Of a stretch of 64,000 nucleotides of DNA, positions 43,655-53,675 are shown in pieces. How positions within the stretch are numbered: the first letter of the stretch is position 1; each line of letters opens with the position of its first letter. The stretch covers positions 2,790,001-2,854,000 of the forward strand of contig JBAIAC010000026.1 in assembly GCA_037349315.1 (NCBI GenBank), read 5' to 3'. The notes under the pieces are model-generated. The model was not told where the DNA came from and did no database searches. It worked only from the letters and a program-made list of their open reading frames with translations. A program made the position numbers and the translations under genes. The stretch is from Chelydra serpentina (taxonomy: Eukaryota; Chordata; Testudines; Chelydridae).

Positions 43655-44704
43655 GGCACCTGAAAGTCCAGGAAAGCTGGCTGTATTTTAAAGAAGCCTT
43701 ATTGAAGGCGCAAGAACAAACCATCCTGATGTACAGAAAGAACAGCAAATATCGTAGGCAACCTGCTTGGCTTAACAGTGAAATCTTCGGTGAGCTTAAA
43801 CTCAAAAAGGAAATTTACAAGAAGTGGAAACTTGGACAGATGACTGGGGAGGAGTATAAAAATAGTGCTAGAGCATGCAGGGGTGTAATCAGGAAGGCCA
43901 AGGCAGAATTGGAGTTGCAGCTAGCAAGGGATGTGAAGGGTAACAAGAAGGGTTTCTACGGGTATGTTAGCAACAAGGTGGTCAGGGAAAGTGTAGGACC
44001 CTTACTGAATGGGGGAGGCAACCTAGTGACAGATGATGTAGAAAAAAACTGAAGTATTCAATGCTTTTTTTGCTCAGTCTTCACAGACAAGGTCAGCTCC
44101 CAGAGTGCTGCACTGGGCAACACAATATGGGGAGGAGGTGAGCAGCCCTGAGTGGTGAAAGAACAGGTTAAGGACTATTTAGAAAAGTTGGACATGCACA
44201 AGTCCATCGGTCCAGATCTAATGCATCCAAGGGTGCTGAGGGAGTTGGCTGATGTGATGGCTGATGTGTTGGCCATTATCTTTGAAAATTTGTGGCAATC
44301 TCGGGAGGTCCCAGACGATTGGGAAAAAGCAAATATAGTGCCCATATTTTAAAAAGGGAAGAAAGAGAACTTGGGGAACTACAGACCGGTCAGCCTCACC
44401 TCAGTCCCCAGCAAAATCATAGAGCAGGTCCTCAAGGTATTCATTTTGAAGCACATGGAGGAGAAGACGACAATCAGGAACAGTCAACATGGATTCACCA
44501 AGAGCAAGTCATGCCTGACCAATCTGATTGCCTTCTATGATGAGATAACTGGCTCTGTGGATATGGGGAAAGCGCTGGATGTGATATATCTTGACTTTAG
44601 AAAAGCTTTTGACACGGTCTCCCACAGTATTCTTGCCAGCAAGTTAAAGAAGTATGGATTGGTCCCTTCTGACCTTAAAGTCTATGAGTATATGAGTCTA
44701 TGAG
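43655..44704 (+). mobile_element. Second CR1 copy, truncated, internally deleted
   Basis: It starts gaaagtccaggaaagctggc, the same consensus point at which the 27874 copy begins. It codes GEEYKNSARACRGVIRKAKA, VSNKVVRESVGPLLNGGGNL, KSIGPDLMHPRVLRELADVM and [20 protein letters not shown] with frameshifts near 44050 and 44350. At KLKKYGL it jumps straight to a 3' tail (cttctgaccttaaagtctat gagtc, split). The catalytic FADD region is missing. Its 3' tail is a variant of the CR1 end. Confidence 0.85.
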
Positions 44705-45165
44705 GAGGGTGCTCTGGGCTGGGATTGAGGGGTTTGGAGGGCTGGAGGGAGATCAGGGTTGGGTCAGGGAGTTGGGGCCCAGGGGGAGGCTCAGGGGTGC
44801 AGGCTCCAGGCAGCGTTTACCTCAAGCGGCTTCCAGAAGCAGCAGCATATCCCTTCTTCAGCTCCTACATGGAGGCGCGGAAGGGTGGCTCTGCACACTG
44901 CCTTGTCCAATGGGTTCCCGACCAATGGGAGCTGCAGGGGCAGCGCTTGGGGCAGGGGCAGCGTGCAGAGCAGAGTCCCCTGACCAGAGGGGGGCCATGC
45001 CGCTGCTTCCAGGAGCCGCATGGAGTGGCCCTCGACCCTGCTCCCCAGCGGGAGTGCCGGAGCAGGGCAAGCCCCAGACCCCGCTCCCCAGTGGGAGTTC
45101 AAGGGCAGGATTAAAAAAGCTGGTGGGCCGGATCCGGTCCACAGGTCGTAGTTTGCTCACCCCTG
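44705..45165. repeat. GC-rich repeat with hAT-like right end
   Basis: GC-rich text (gtgctctgggctgggattga...) ends with ggccggatccggtccacagg and tagtttgctcacccctg, a hAT MITE terminus. The left terminus is missing, probably cut by the neighbouring CR1. Its 199-residue frame is not a gene. Confidence 0.5.
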
Positions 45166-45377
45166 CTCTAGAGGCAAGCCTTGATACCAATGTCCCAGCC
45201 ATCTCTTGTTCAGTGCCGGTCCCCGGACCACCAGCATGGCATGGAAGCAGAGACAGGTACCTCTCTGCCATTGTCTCTGAGGGAGGACTCCTCTTCTGAG
45301 TCTAAAGGGGACCCCTATGTGCAATGTAGAGGTCATCACTCAGCCTATGCACCACTGGACTTCAGTGCTGGTTCCCA

Positions 45378-46043
45378 ATGCAGTGGCCTTACTGGAACCC
45401 CTGTGGGTTTTCCCCAGTATCAGGTCCTCCCTCCTATCATTCTGACTCAGTGGTTTCTGAGAGGCAGGCTACCGCTCCTTCCTGCTCAGCACCGGACCCC
45501 GCCTCTGTTACAGACCCCGGTACCGACATTCAGGAGATGAAAGTTGTGGAGGCTGAGGAAGAGGAAGAAGCTCCTCCTCCGGTGCAAGCTGCCTCCTCAT
45601 TGTCTCCAGACGAGGTGGTCATGGGACCTAGTAGCCTGCTTCCTCAGGATGATCTCAGGGCCCATCAGCACCTCCCAAAGCGGAGAGCAGCTAACCCGGG
45701 GCTACAGATTGAGGAGCTTAAGGAATCATCCCACAGCCTTATTGACATTCAGTCTGCAGCAACTCCCTCCAAGGTGGCCTTACCCATCAAGGAGGTTGTG
45801 ATGGATCCAGTCAAGGCCCTGTGGCAAACTCCTTCTTCTCTGCCCCCCGCCTCAAAGAGATCAGAGAAGAAATATCATGTGCGTGGGTTTGAATACTTAT
45901 ACACACACCCCTCCAGGGTCACTGGTGATGTCAGCAGCCAACAAAAGGGACAGGTAGTGCCAGTCAAGCGATTCCCCCAAACAAACAGACACCAAGAAAC
46001 TGGACCTTTTTGGAAGAATCTTTCCTATGGATGGGGGCCATAG
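45378..46043 (+). pseudogene. DIRS gag-like fragment
   Basis: A 221-residue frame. Its middle is acidic (EAEEEEEAPP), followed by VMDPVKALWQTPSSLPPASK, then RSEKKYHVRGFEYLYTHP and RQEXGPF-like residues near the end. The 'P.kaLWqTP.s.pp.sKr.eKkY.v...eflfthP' pattern is one I associate with DIRS gag proteins, which act in particle formation. The assignment is by memory of the family, not alignment. The downstream frame ends at a stop at 46041. Confidence 0.65.
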
Positions 46044-46126
46044 AGGAGGTTCTGTAAGTCTTGAGAGGGTTTTATCCTGATATTTCCTAATCCCAAAGGG
46101 GGTCTTCAGCCCATTCTGAACCTGCA

Positions 46127-46740
46127 TTGCCTCAACAGATACCTCAAGAAACTGAGGTTCCGCTTGGTCTCCCTGGCCTCCATCATTCCATGGTACCGGT
46201 ATGCTGCCCTGACTTAAAGGATGCATACTTTCAAATGTCTATCTTCCTTGGCCACAGAAGATTTCTCAGATTCATTGTGAATCAACGCCACTACCAATAC
46301 ACTGCTCTCCCATTAGGCCTGTCTGCAGCCCCCTGGGTTTTCAGAAAGTGCCTGGTGATAGCAGTGGCTTCTGCAGACCCAGGAGTCCAGATGTACCTAT
46401 ACCTCAACGATTGGCTGATCAAGGGTTGGTCAGAAATTCAACTACAGAACAGCATCAGCACAATCTAAGCCACCTTCAGAGCTCTGGGTCTGCTGATAAA
46501 TGAACAAAAGTCAACTCTTGTCCCAGTTCAGAGAATAGAATTGATTGGGGTGGTACTCAACTTGACCCAAGCCAGGGCCTTCCTGCCGGAGACCAATTCC
46601 AGACTATGTTGGACCTGATATCCAAAGTCTTGGTCCACCTAGTTATGACAGCTCGGGTTTGTCTCAAGCTACTGGGATACAGGGCTGCATGTACTTATGT
46701 GGTTCAGCATGCAAGATTGTGCCTCAGGCCCCTCCAGATG
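46127..46740 (+). pseudogene. DIRS reverse transcriptase fragment, mutated catalytic box
   Basis: The frame reads CCPDLKDAYFQMSIFLGHRR, RFIVNQRHYQYTALPLGLSA, APWVFRKCLVIAVAS and MYLYLNDWLIKG. The DLKDAYFQ and LPLGLSAAP motifs identify a DIRS/Gypsy-like RT. The catalytic box is YLND where YLDD is expected, so a metal-binding Asp is changed to Asn. After the stop at 46468 broken frames continue (CTYVVQHARLCLRPLQ at about 46690-46735). Non-functional. Confidence 0.78.
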
Positions 46741-46749
46741 TGACTAGCT

Positions 46750-48950
46750 TCCCTGTTCGGCGGCACCTCCTCCGGGTCCCTGTTCGGCGGCACCTCCTCC
46801 GGGTCCCTGTTCGGCGGCACGCCGGAGGCACCTCCTCCGGGTCCCTGTTCGGCGGCACGCCGGAGGCACCTCCTCCGGGTCCCTGTTTGGCGGCACGCCG
46901 GAGGCACCTCCTCCGGGTCCCTGTTCGGCGGCAGCTCCTCCGGGTCCCTGTTCGGCGGCAGCTCCTCCGGGTCCCTGTTCGGCGGCACGCCGGCGGCAGC
47001 TCCTCCGGGTCCCTGTTCGGCGGCACGCCGGCGGCAGCTCCTCCGGGTCCCTGTTCGGCGGCACGCCGGCGGCAGCTCCTCCGGGTCCCTGTTCAGCGGC
47101 ACGCCGGCGGCAGCTCCTCCGGGTCCCTGTTCGGCGGCAGCTCCTCCGGGTCCCTGTTCGGCGGCACCTCCTCCGGTTCCCTGTTCGGCGGCACGCCGGC
47201 GGCAGCTCCTCCGGGTCCCTGTTCGACGGCACGCCGGCGGCACCTCCTCCGGGTCCCTGTTCGGCGGCAGCTCCTCCGGGTCCCTGTTCGGCGGCAGCTC
47301 CTCCGGGTCCCTGTTCGGCGGCAGCTCCTCCGGGTCCCTGTTCGGCGGCACGCCGGCGGCAGCTCCTCCGGGTCCCTGTTCGGCGGCACGCCGGCGGCAG
47401 CTCCTCCGGGTCCCTGTTCGGCGGCACGCCGGCGGCAGCTCCTCCGGGTCCCTGTTCGGCGGCAGCTCCTCCGGGTCCCTGTTCGGCGGCACGCCGGCGG
47501 CAGCTCCTCCGGGTCCCTGTTCGGCGGCACGCCGGCGGCAGCTCCTCCGGGTCCCTGTTCGGCGGCACGCCGGCGGCAGCTCCTCCGGGTCCCTGTTCGG
47601 CGGCACGCCGGCGGCAGCTCCTCCGGGTCCCTGTTCGGCGGCACGCCGGCGGCACCTCCTCCGGTTCCCTGTTCGGCGGCACGCCGGCGGCAGCTCCTCC
47701 GGGTCCCTGTTCGACGGCACGCCGGCGGCACCTCCTCCGGGTCCCTGTTCGGCGGCAGCTCCTCCAGGTCCCTGTTCGGCGGCAGCTCCTCCGGGTCCCT
47801 GTTCGGCGGCACGCCGGCGGCAGCTCCTCCGGGTCCCTGTTCGGCGGCACGCCGGCGGCAGCTCCTCCGGGTCCCTGTTCGGCGGCACGCCGGCGGCAGC
47901 TCCTCCGGGTCCCTGTTCGGCGGCAGCTCCTCCGGGTCCCTGTTCGGCGGCACGCCGGCGGCAGCTCCTCCGGGTCCCTGTTCGGCGGCACGCCGGCGGC
48001 AGCTCCTCCGGGTCCCTGTTCGGCGGCACGCCGGCGGCAGCTCCTCCGGGTCCCTGTTCGGCGGCACGCCGGCGGCAGCTCCTCCGGGTCCCTGTTCGGC
48101 GGCACGCCGGCGGCAGCTCCTCCGGGTCCCTGTTCGGCGGCACGCCGGCGGCACCTCCTCCGGGTCCCTGTTCGGCGGCACGCCGGCGGCACCTCCTCCG
48201 GGTCCCTGTTCGGTGGCACGCCGGCGGCACCTCCTCCGGGTCCCTGTTCGGCGGCACCTCCTCCGGGTCCCTGTTCGGCGGCACGCCGGCGGCAGCTCCT
48301 CCGGGTCCCCATTCGGTGGCACCTCCTCCGGTTCCCTGTTCGGCGGCACCTCCTCCGGGTCCCTGTTCGGTGGCACGCCGGCGGCACCTCCTCCGGGTCC
48401 CTGTTCGGCGGCACCTCCTCCGGGTCCCTGTTCGGTGGCACGCCGGCGGCACCTCCTCCGGGTCCCTGTTCAGCGGCACACCGGCGGCACCTCCTCTGGG
48501 TTCCTGTTCGGCGGCACGCCGGCGGCAGCTCCTCCGGGTCCCTGTTCGGCGGCACGCCGGCGGCAGCTCCTCCGGGTCCCTGTTCGATGGCACGCCGGCG
48601 GCAGCTCCTCCGGGTCCCTGTTCGGCGGCACCTCCTCCGGGTCCCTGTTCGGCGGCACGCTGGCGGCACCTCCTCCGGGTCCCTGTTCGGCGGCACCTCC
48701 TCCGGGTCCCTGTTCGGCGGCACCTCCTCCGGGTCCCTGTTCGGCGGCACCTCCTCCGGGTCCCTGTTCGGTGGCACGCCGGCGGCAGCTCCTCCGGGTC
48801 CCTGTTTGGCGCCAGCTCCTCTGGTTCCCTGTTCGGCGGCATGCCGACGGCAGCTCCTCCGGTTCCCTGTTTGGTGGCATGCCGGCGGCAGCTCCTCCAG
48901 TTCCCTGTTTGGCGGCATGCTGGTGACAGCTTTTTTTTCCCCCTTTGCTG
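46750..48950. repeat. 2.2-kb GC-rich tandem array, 38/27-bp units
   Basis: The unit is about 38 bp (ggcggcacgccggcggcagc then tcctccgggtccctgttc) mixed with a 27-bp form lacking the 11 bases acgccggcggc. Roughly 60 units. Edges use cacctcc while the centre mostly uses cagctcc; the last units (48830-48915) are degenerate (ggcatgccgacgg). No stop triplet occurs in most frames, which explains apparent open frames of 750 residues on both strands; none is a gene. It ends against a terminal piece at 48951. Confidence 0.93.
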
Positions 48951-48987
48951 CTTGGGGCGGCAAAAAAGGTAAAGCCAGCCCTGCCTC
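48951..48987. mobile_element. Right end of MITE carrying the tandem array
   Basis: cttggggcggcaaaaaaggt aaagccagccctg (split) reads in complement as a CAGGGCTGGC terminus, a hAT-like end common in turtle repeats. The array appears to be the expanded inside of this element. No opposite end is seen, because the left side meets the DIRS remnant. Confidence 0.5.
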
Positions 48988-49907
48988 TGATTGCAATATA
49001 AACATACATTAGTGTTTCTTTCGTTCACTCATGCCTACCTTGTGCCATCTCTCATGCTACCCTTAGGCTTGGAACAGTTATCCTGCATCTTTACTCTGCC
49101 TCCCTGAAAACCACCTTTCCACACAAAACCTCCTCCTTTCTCTTTATTATTAACCTATCCACCCTCCCACCATCTTTCCTGAACTGTCCTCCTATGTTTT
49201 GGTTTCACCTAGTGTGGCTTAGGGCCAGTCCAGCATACTCACCTGAGTCCCTTTATTCAATGGGATTGTTTCTGTGAATAAGGGTTTGTAGGATCAGGCC
49301 CACAGACCGCAAACCCGTATGTTGCAGGATGTTTTACTTTGTCATGCTGAAATGGGAAGTACATGAATTGTGCTGTATACCCGACCTTTAGTCATAAGTA
49401 AACTTAACGTTAAATTAAGAATGTACATGAGGCTTCAGGGGTATATAAATCAGAGAAGGAACTGAATTTGGCCCAGTTCTGTCTGTTATACCTGCTTCTG
49501 AGTAGAACTCGACTTATTCTGAACAAGGTATCGGCTCTGGATATCAGCATGTACACTGGGGCTATGTTGTAGTGCCTGCTTAGTTCACTTCAGCGTCTGA
49601 TCCTAAAGAGTATATTGCATTTAATGCTCCTGGTTTTTTCTTCATCGTTTTGGGGTTTTTTATTTTCCTGCCTTCTCTGTCAGTTGTACACATTAAACAG
49701 TCCTGTCAAAATGAGTGTCCTGCTCGGAAGATGTTGCTAACCAAGTCTGAAAAGTGAGCACAGGAGACAGATGTCATGACTCCGCAAGCTGGGTAGACCT
49801 GCGCCAGACAGTGTGGCTGTGGAGACCCCTTCTGGGGCTTTAGCAGAACTGGCTGATATAAATGTAGAGGCTAAAAGATGGTGTAACATTCTCTGGCTTT
49901 GAGACAT
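48988..49907. other. Non-coding stretch, nothing recognised
   Basis: About 900 bases. No supported gene or repeat terminus. Confidence 0.45.
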
Positions 49908-50102
49908 GGGGTATGTATGGCTGCTGCAATCGAGGTGTGACTGCAGCTCATGTCAAAATACCTGAGCTAGCTTTAAACTCGCTGGCTCAGCTCCTAGAGC
50001 AGCAACGCTGCAGCAGCACAGGCTTCAATGCAAGGGAGCTGCCTGAATAATTACCCAGGGTTCCAGGTGGGATTGTACAGGCTGCTCTGAAGCCTGTGGA
50101 TG

Positions 50103-50160
50103 GGGGTTGGACTAGATGACCTCCTGAGGTCCCTTCCAACCCTGAGATTCTATGATTCTG
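50103..50160 (+). mobile_element. Very short CR1 tail
   Basis: gggggttggactagatgacc...ctgagattctatgattctg: only about 58 bases of CR1 3' end, an extreme 5' truncation. Confidence 0.85.
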
Positions 50161-50170
50161 TGCTGCTACA

Positions 50171-50500
50171 AGAACAGGAGTACTTGTGGCACCTTAGAGA
50201 CTAACACATTTATTCCAGCCTAAGCTTTCGTGGACTACAGTCCGCTTCGTCAGATGCATAGAATGGAACATACAGTAAGCAGATATTTATACATTCAGAG
50301 AAACATGAAAAGGTGGAAGTACCCATACCAACTGTAAGAGGCTAATTCATTGAAAGGAACTGTTATCAGCGGGAGAAAGAAACTTTTGAAGTGATAATCA
50401 AGATGGCCCATTACGGAGAGTTGACACAAAGGCGTGAGAATACTTAACTAGGATACTGAACTAGGGGGAATAGATTCAATTAACGTAGTGACCGAGCCAC
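50171..50500 (-). mobile_element. Penelope-like repeat with hammerhead-like core
   Basis: On the + strand it starts agaacaggagtacttgtggc accttagagactaacacatt (split). I recall this text from turtle Penelope-like elements. Its body (tagaatggaacatacagtaa, aagatggcccattacggaga) ends near 50500. On the minus strand the first 90 bases contain a hammerhead-ribozyme-like core, annotated separately. No reverse transcriptase is present. Confidence 0.6.
50214..50258 (-). ncRNA. Hammerhead ribozyme-like motif, degenerate
   Basis: On the minus strand: CTGACGA (50253-50247), a stem II with GGACT/AGTCC (50243-50232), GAAA (50229-50226), then a stem III-like AGC-TTAG-GCT (50226-50217). The order matches CUGANGA - stem II - GAAA - stem III - NUH of type I hammerheads. 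The cleavage-site base after GCT is G, where active ribozymes have A, C or U, so self-cleavage is not expected. Stem I pairing was not confirmed. Confidence 0.6.
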
Positions 50501-50587
50501 TCACTGCTCTGGCACTAGAGCTAGCTAGCTTGGGTATGTCTACTCCAGCTAGTCACATCTTGTGATTGCAGTGTAGCTGTAGACCTA

Positions 50588-51799
50588 GTGGTTCTTATTT
50601 CAGCTCCCCCTTCTCTTGCTGCACTGTTCCCAAGATGCACCACCACAGAGGGGGAGGATCAGTAACCCAGCCCCAAATGGCATAGCAGTATCCCAAGCCA
50701 AAAACCAAGCCCCTGTATAGTGGTGATTTAAAAAAAATAGTTTTCCTGCAATCTCCGGAATGGTAATTTCAGTCCAATTGCAGTGTGGCTCAGTTGTTAG
50801 AAATACTGATACATCTGTACTCTTGAGCCTGGTTCTGTGAGATGCAGGGGGTCTTTCACCTACCATTGATGTCATGGGGACCTAAGGATACGCAACACTT
50901 CACAGAATAGGGCTTACAGCCAAGCAGTTTAGCATGTGCTTAGGTCCATCTTATTTAGCAAAGTACTTACATCTGTGCTTAGCTTTAAGCACATGCATAA
51001 GTCACATGCATAAGTCAGCTAAAGTTAAGCACATGTTTAGATGATCTGCTGAAGAGGGCTGGTTCATTAAATTGGTGTCTGGGTGCTTTGCCACTGATTT
51101 CAAGAGAATAGGAGCCACCCCTACTCACTCTCTGATGACCTGTTCCTGTGCTTGAATGCAGTGATCTCGCCTCTCATCCAGGGCCCAATGCTGAGAGATA
51201 CAACACTCTCAGTGGAAACTGAGGTGGCTCAACACCTGTCAGGATTGGGCCTGTTGTGAATTATACTTAAGATCTGGCATGAGAAATGTATTCAATTAAC
51301 TAGCCGATGTCCAGATCTCCGATGAACTGTGCTATTCAGACACATCAGTCACTCTTTGTTATCATTTACAGAACTAAATACCATCGGATATCTTTAGGAG
51401 TAATTTGAAGTAATTGATAAGATTGTAATTGCTGCTGATTACTTTAAATAACATCCTCCCAATTATGGATTGCTTTATTTCTAACAAAAGACATTACATT
51501 ATATTTATTATTGGAGTCATGATCGTTTGTTCAGCAGAGCCCTTTGGATGAAGACTCATTTAGAAGCACCTCTTCCCAGTAGATGGGCAGGAGTTACTTC
51601 TCACAGCATCACCATTAGTCTGTAATTTCATTGGGTCAGGTGACTGATCTGTGAAACGCACGGAAGGAAGAGAACTAAATGGGTCACATTCTCCTATTGA
51701 TTACCCCAGTGTAAATCCAGAGTAACTCCATTAAAGTCAATGGAAATTTGTACAGAGATGATGCAAAACTCTCAATCGTGGAGGGGGGCACAATTTACC
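50588..51799. other. Non-coding stretch, nothing recognised
   Basis: About 1.2 kb with no supported gene. A 'taaatccagagtaactccat' phrase at 51713 is a common low-level repeat in turtle introns. Confidence 0.45.
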
Positions 51800-52073
51800 T
51801 CTGGAGGAACAGGAGTAGAGCCAGGAGTGCCAGGGCAGCAGCTAGCGAGCGCCTCAGGGAGTGTCTCATGGCAGCCTGCTGCCAACGTGGGACGGGGTTG
51901 CTGCAAGTGCTGCCCTTGTGGGACCCCCGCCGTGCAGGAAACCCGGAAGGTGAGTCGAGCGCGCGGGGGGGGGGGGGGGGGGGGCGCAAGCTGCCGGTGG
52001 TGCTCAGCACCCACCAATTTTTCCCCGTGAGTGCTCCAGCCCCGGAGCACCTACGGAGTTGGCACCTATGGTT
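51800..52073. repeat. GC-rich repeat with 20-base G run
   Basis: Contains an uninterrupted run of 20 G (51965-51984). It ends gtgctcagcacccaccaatt then ttccccgtgagtgctccagc...ggagttggcacctatgg, the terminus also seen at 31250. Its left end is not clear. Confidence 0.6.
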
Positions 52074-52654
52074 ACATCAACACCTACAAACTTTAGGACT
52101 GAAACAGGCTTTTCCAGGCTGCACTGTAACATAGCAAAACCAACACACACATTTCCCTGGATGTCTCCTTTGCTCTTTCATAGACATAATCATTTTTGGA
52201 AGGATAAACAGTTCAACGGGTCTGAATTGTATGTCTGTGTTAGATAACGTAGGTGGTTGGAGCCTTCTCCAGACAATCTGAAACCTTCTTTCATATTGTC
52301 CATTTAGAGAATGCTGACACATTGCTTGCATTGTGTGCTCCATGGACATGAAAGCTCAGCAAATGGCTTAGCTGAGAAAACCTCACAGTCAGCAAGGTGT
52401 TATGCTAAAAGGTGTTAACAAATGAAAGTAAAATAATTTAACATAATATAAAAGTGAACAGAAAAACTCCCATCTTTGTCCCATCTAACTGGGAGTGAAC
52501 ATGACGTGGAAGACAATTTGTACTGGCCAACAATTACCACTAAACCATGTTCTGCCAGCATGACTATTGAGAACCGTGATATATTTAACACGATAGATTA
52601 TTAATAGGATATGTCACTTTTTAATAAAATTATTTTAAAAACTAATACCAAGAG

Positions 52655-52850
52655 CTTGTGTAGCACTTTTCATCTGTAGATCTCAAAGCACTTAACAAAG
52701 AAAGTCTGCATCATTGTCTCCATTTTACAAATAGTCAAACTGAGGCACAGAGCAGGGCAGTGACTTGCCCAAGGGCACCCAGCAGGAAGCTGGCACTGTT
52801 GGGAATAGAACTGGACTGAGTTTCACTCCAATGCTCTAGCCACGCTGCTT
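52655..52850 (+). mobile_element. MIR-like ancient SINE
   Basis: gtagatctcaaagcacttaa then ccattttacaaatagtcaaa and ctgaggcacagagcagggca, gtgacttgcccaagggcacc. This is the conserved CORE/MIR order, diverged. Confidence 0.8.
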
Positions 52851-53194
52851 CCTACCTTGTTTGAAAATGGCGCTTTAAAGATTTTCCCCATTATGTTTAG
52901 GAGTTGTTTAAGTGACAGGGATCCAAATTCATTTTCCTCACCAGGCCAGGTCAATATTTTTGCTTCAACTACCCCAGCCTGGGTTTGATTAAATGAGAGA
53001 GAAAGAGAGAGAGAGAGAATCACAATCTATATATTCTGGGATTCAAGAACAATTCTGTATAGAACTCCGAAAGGTTAGATCAGCAAGACAGGAAAGATTG
53101 CCATTTACTTGTCAAGGGGGAACCAGCCTCTGAAACAGACTCCGATACTATCTAAGCAGCAGTGGTTTTGGCTCAACAGTCTCCACTTCCATAT

Positions 53195-53390
53195 AATAGT
53201 AGGGTGGTGAAGCACTGGAATGGGTTACCTAGGGAGGTGGTGGAATCTCCTTCCTTAGAGGTTTTTAAGGTCAGGCTTGACAAAGCCCTGGCTGGGATGA
53301 TTTAGTTGGGGTTGGTCCTGCTTTGAGCAGGGGGTTGGACTAGATGACCTCCTGAGGTCCTTCCAACCCTGAGATTCTATGATTCTATGC
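53195..53390 (+). mobile_element. CR1 3' end
   Basis: From agtagggtggtgaagcactg through the C-terminal tail ([17 protein letters not shown] frame) to ccctgagattctatgattct. 5' truncated; close to consensus. Confidence 0.9.
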
Positions 53391-53675
53391 TGATAATATT
53401 TTCAGCTCCTGTTTACATAAAAACAACCAATAAGAATCTGCTGGGTTGCAAATATAAACATTAAGAAACATTTACTTCTCCCTCCCCCAATTCACAGAGA
53501 GGGGGAGCACTGTGACAAGTTTCCTAGCAAAAAGAATATGTAGTTCCTTTGCTAAGATAAGATTTATGTGTTTACCCAACCATGCATTGAAATTCAAACC
53601 AGACCGTGGAGAGGAAGAAAAGAGCAACAGCACTGCAATGAGATTTTAGGTTTCCTGCATCATTGTTCTATGCTG

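Larger units (their letters stand above)
45166..46744 (+). mobile_element. DIRS-type retroelement remnant
   Basis: A tyrosine-recombinase retroelement piece, kept as a gag-like part followed by the RT. It ends against the tandem array at about 46745. Neither the split direct repeats nor the recombinase gene is present. It appears older than the CR1s next to it. Confidence 0.75.
49908..50587. mobile_element. 'GGGTATGT...' MITE, split by other insertions
   Basis: The left end is gggtatgtatggctgctgca. The right end is gattgcagtgtagctgtaga, whose complement shares the 'tctac..ctgcaatc' pattern. A CR1 tail (50103-50160) and a Penelope-like repeat (50171-50500) lie inside it. It is the same family as 63601-63861. 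Confidence 0.6.

Noticed and set aside
44700..45299. 199-residue GC-rich frame
   Set aside because: It spans a GC-rich repeat with a hAT terminus and several competing frames.
46750..48950. CRISPR-like array
   Set aside because: The units are contiguous, lack unique spacers and vary in length by an 11-base indel. The host context is a vertebrate.
46659..49028. Open frames of 750 or more residues on both strands
   Set aside because: They are the tandem array read in different frames; the repeats lack stop triplets. No domain, no start context and mutually incompatible reading on opposite strands.
50214..50258. Active hammerhead ribozyme
   Set aside because: The base at the cleavage position is G and stem I was not confirmed, so activity is unlikely in this copy.
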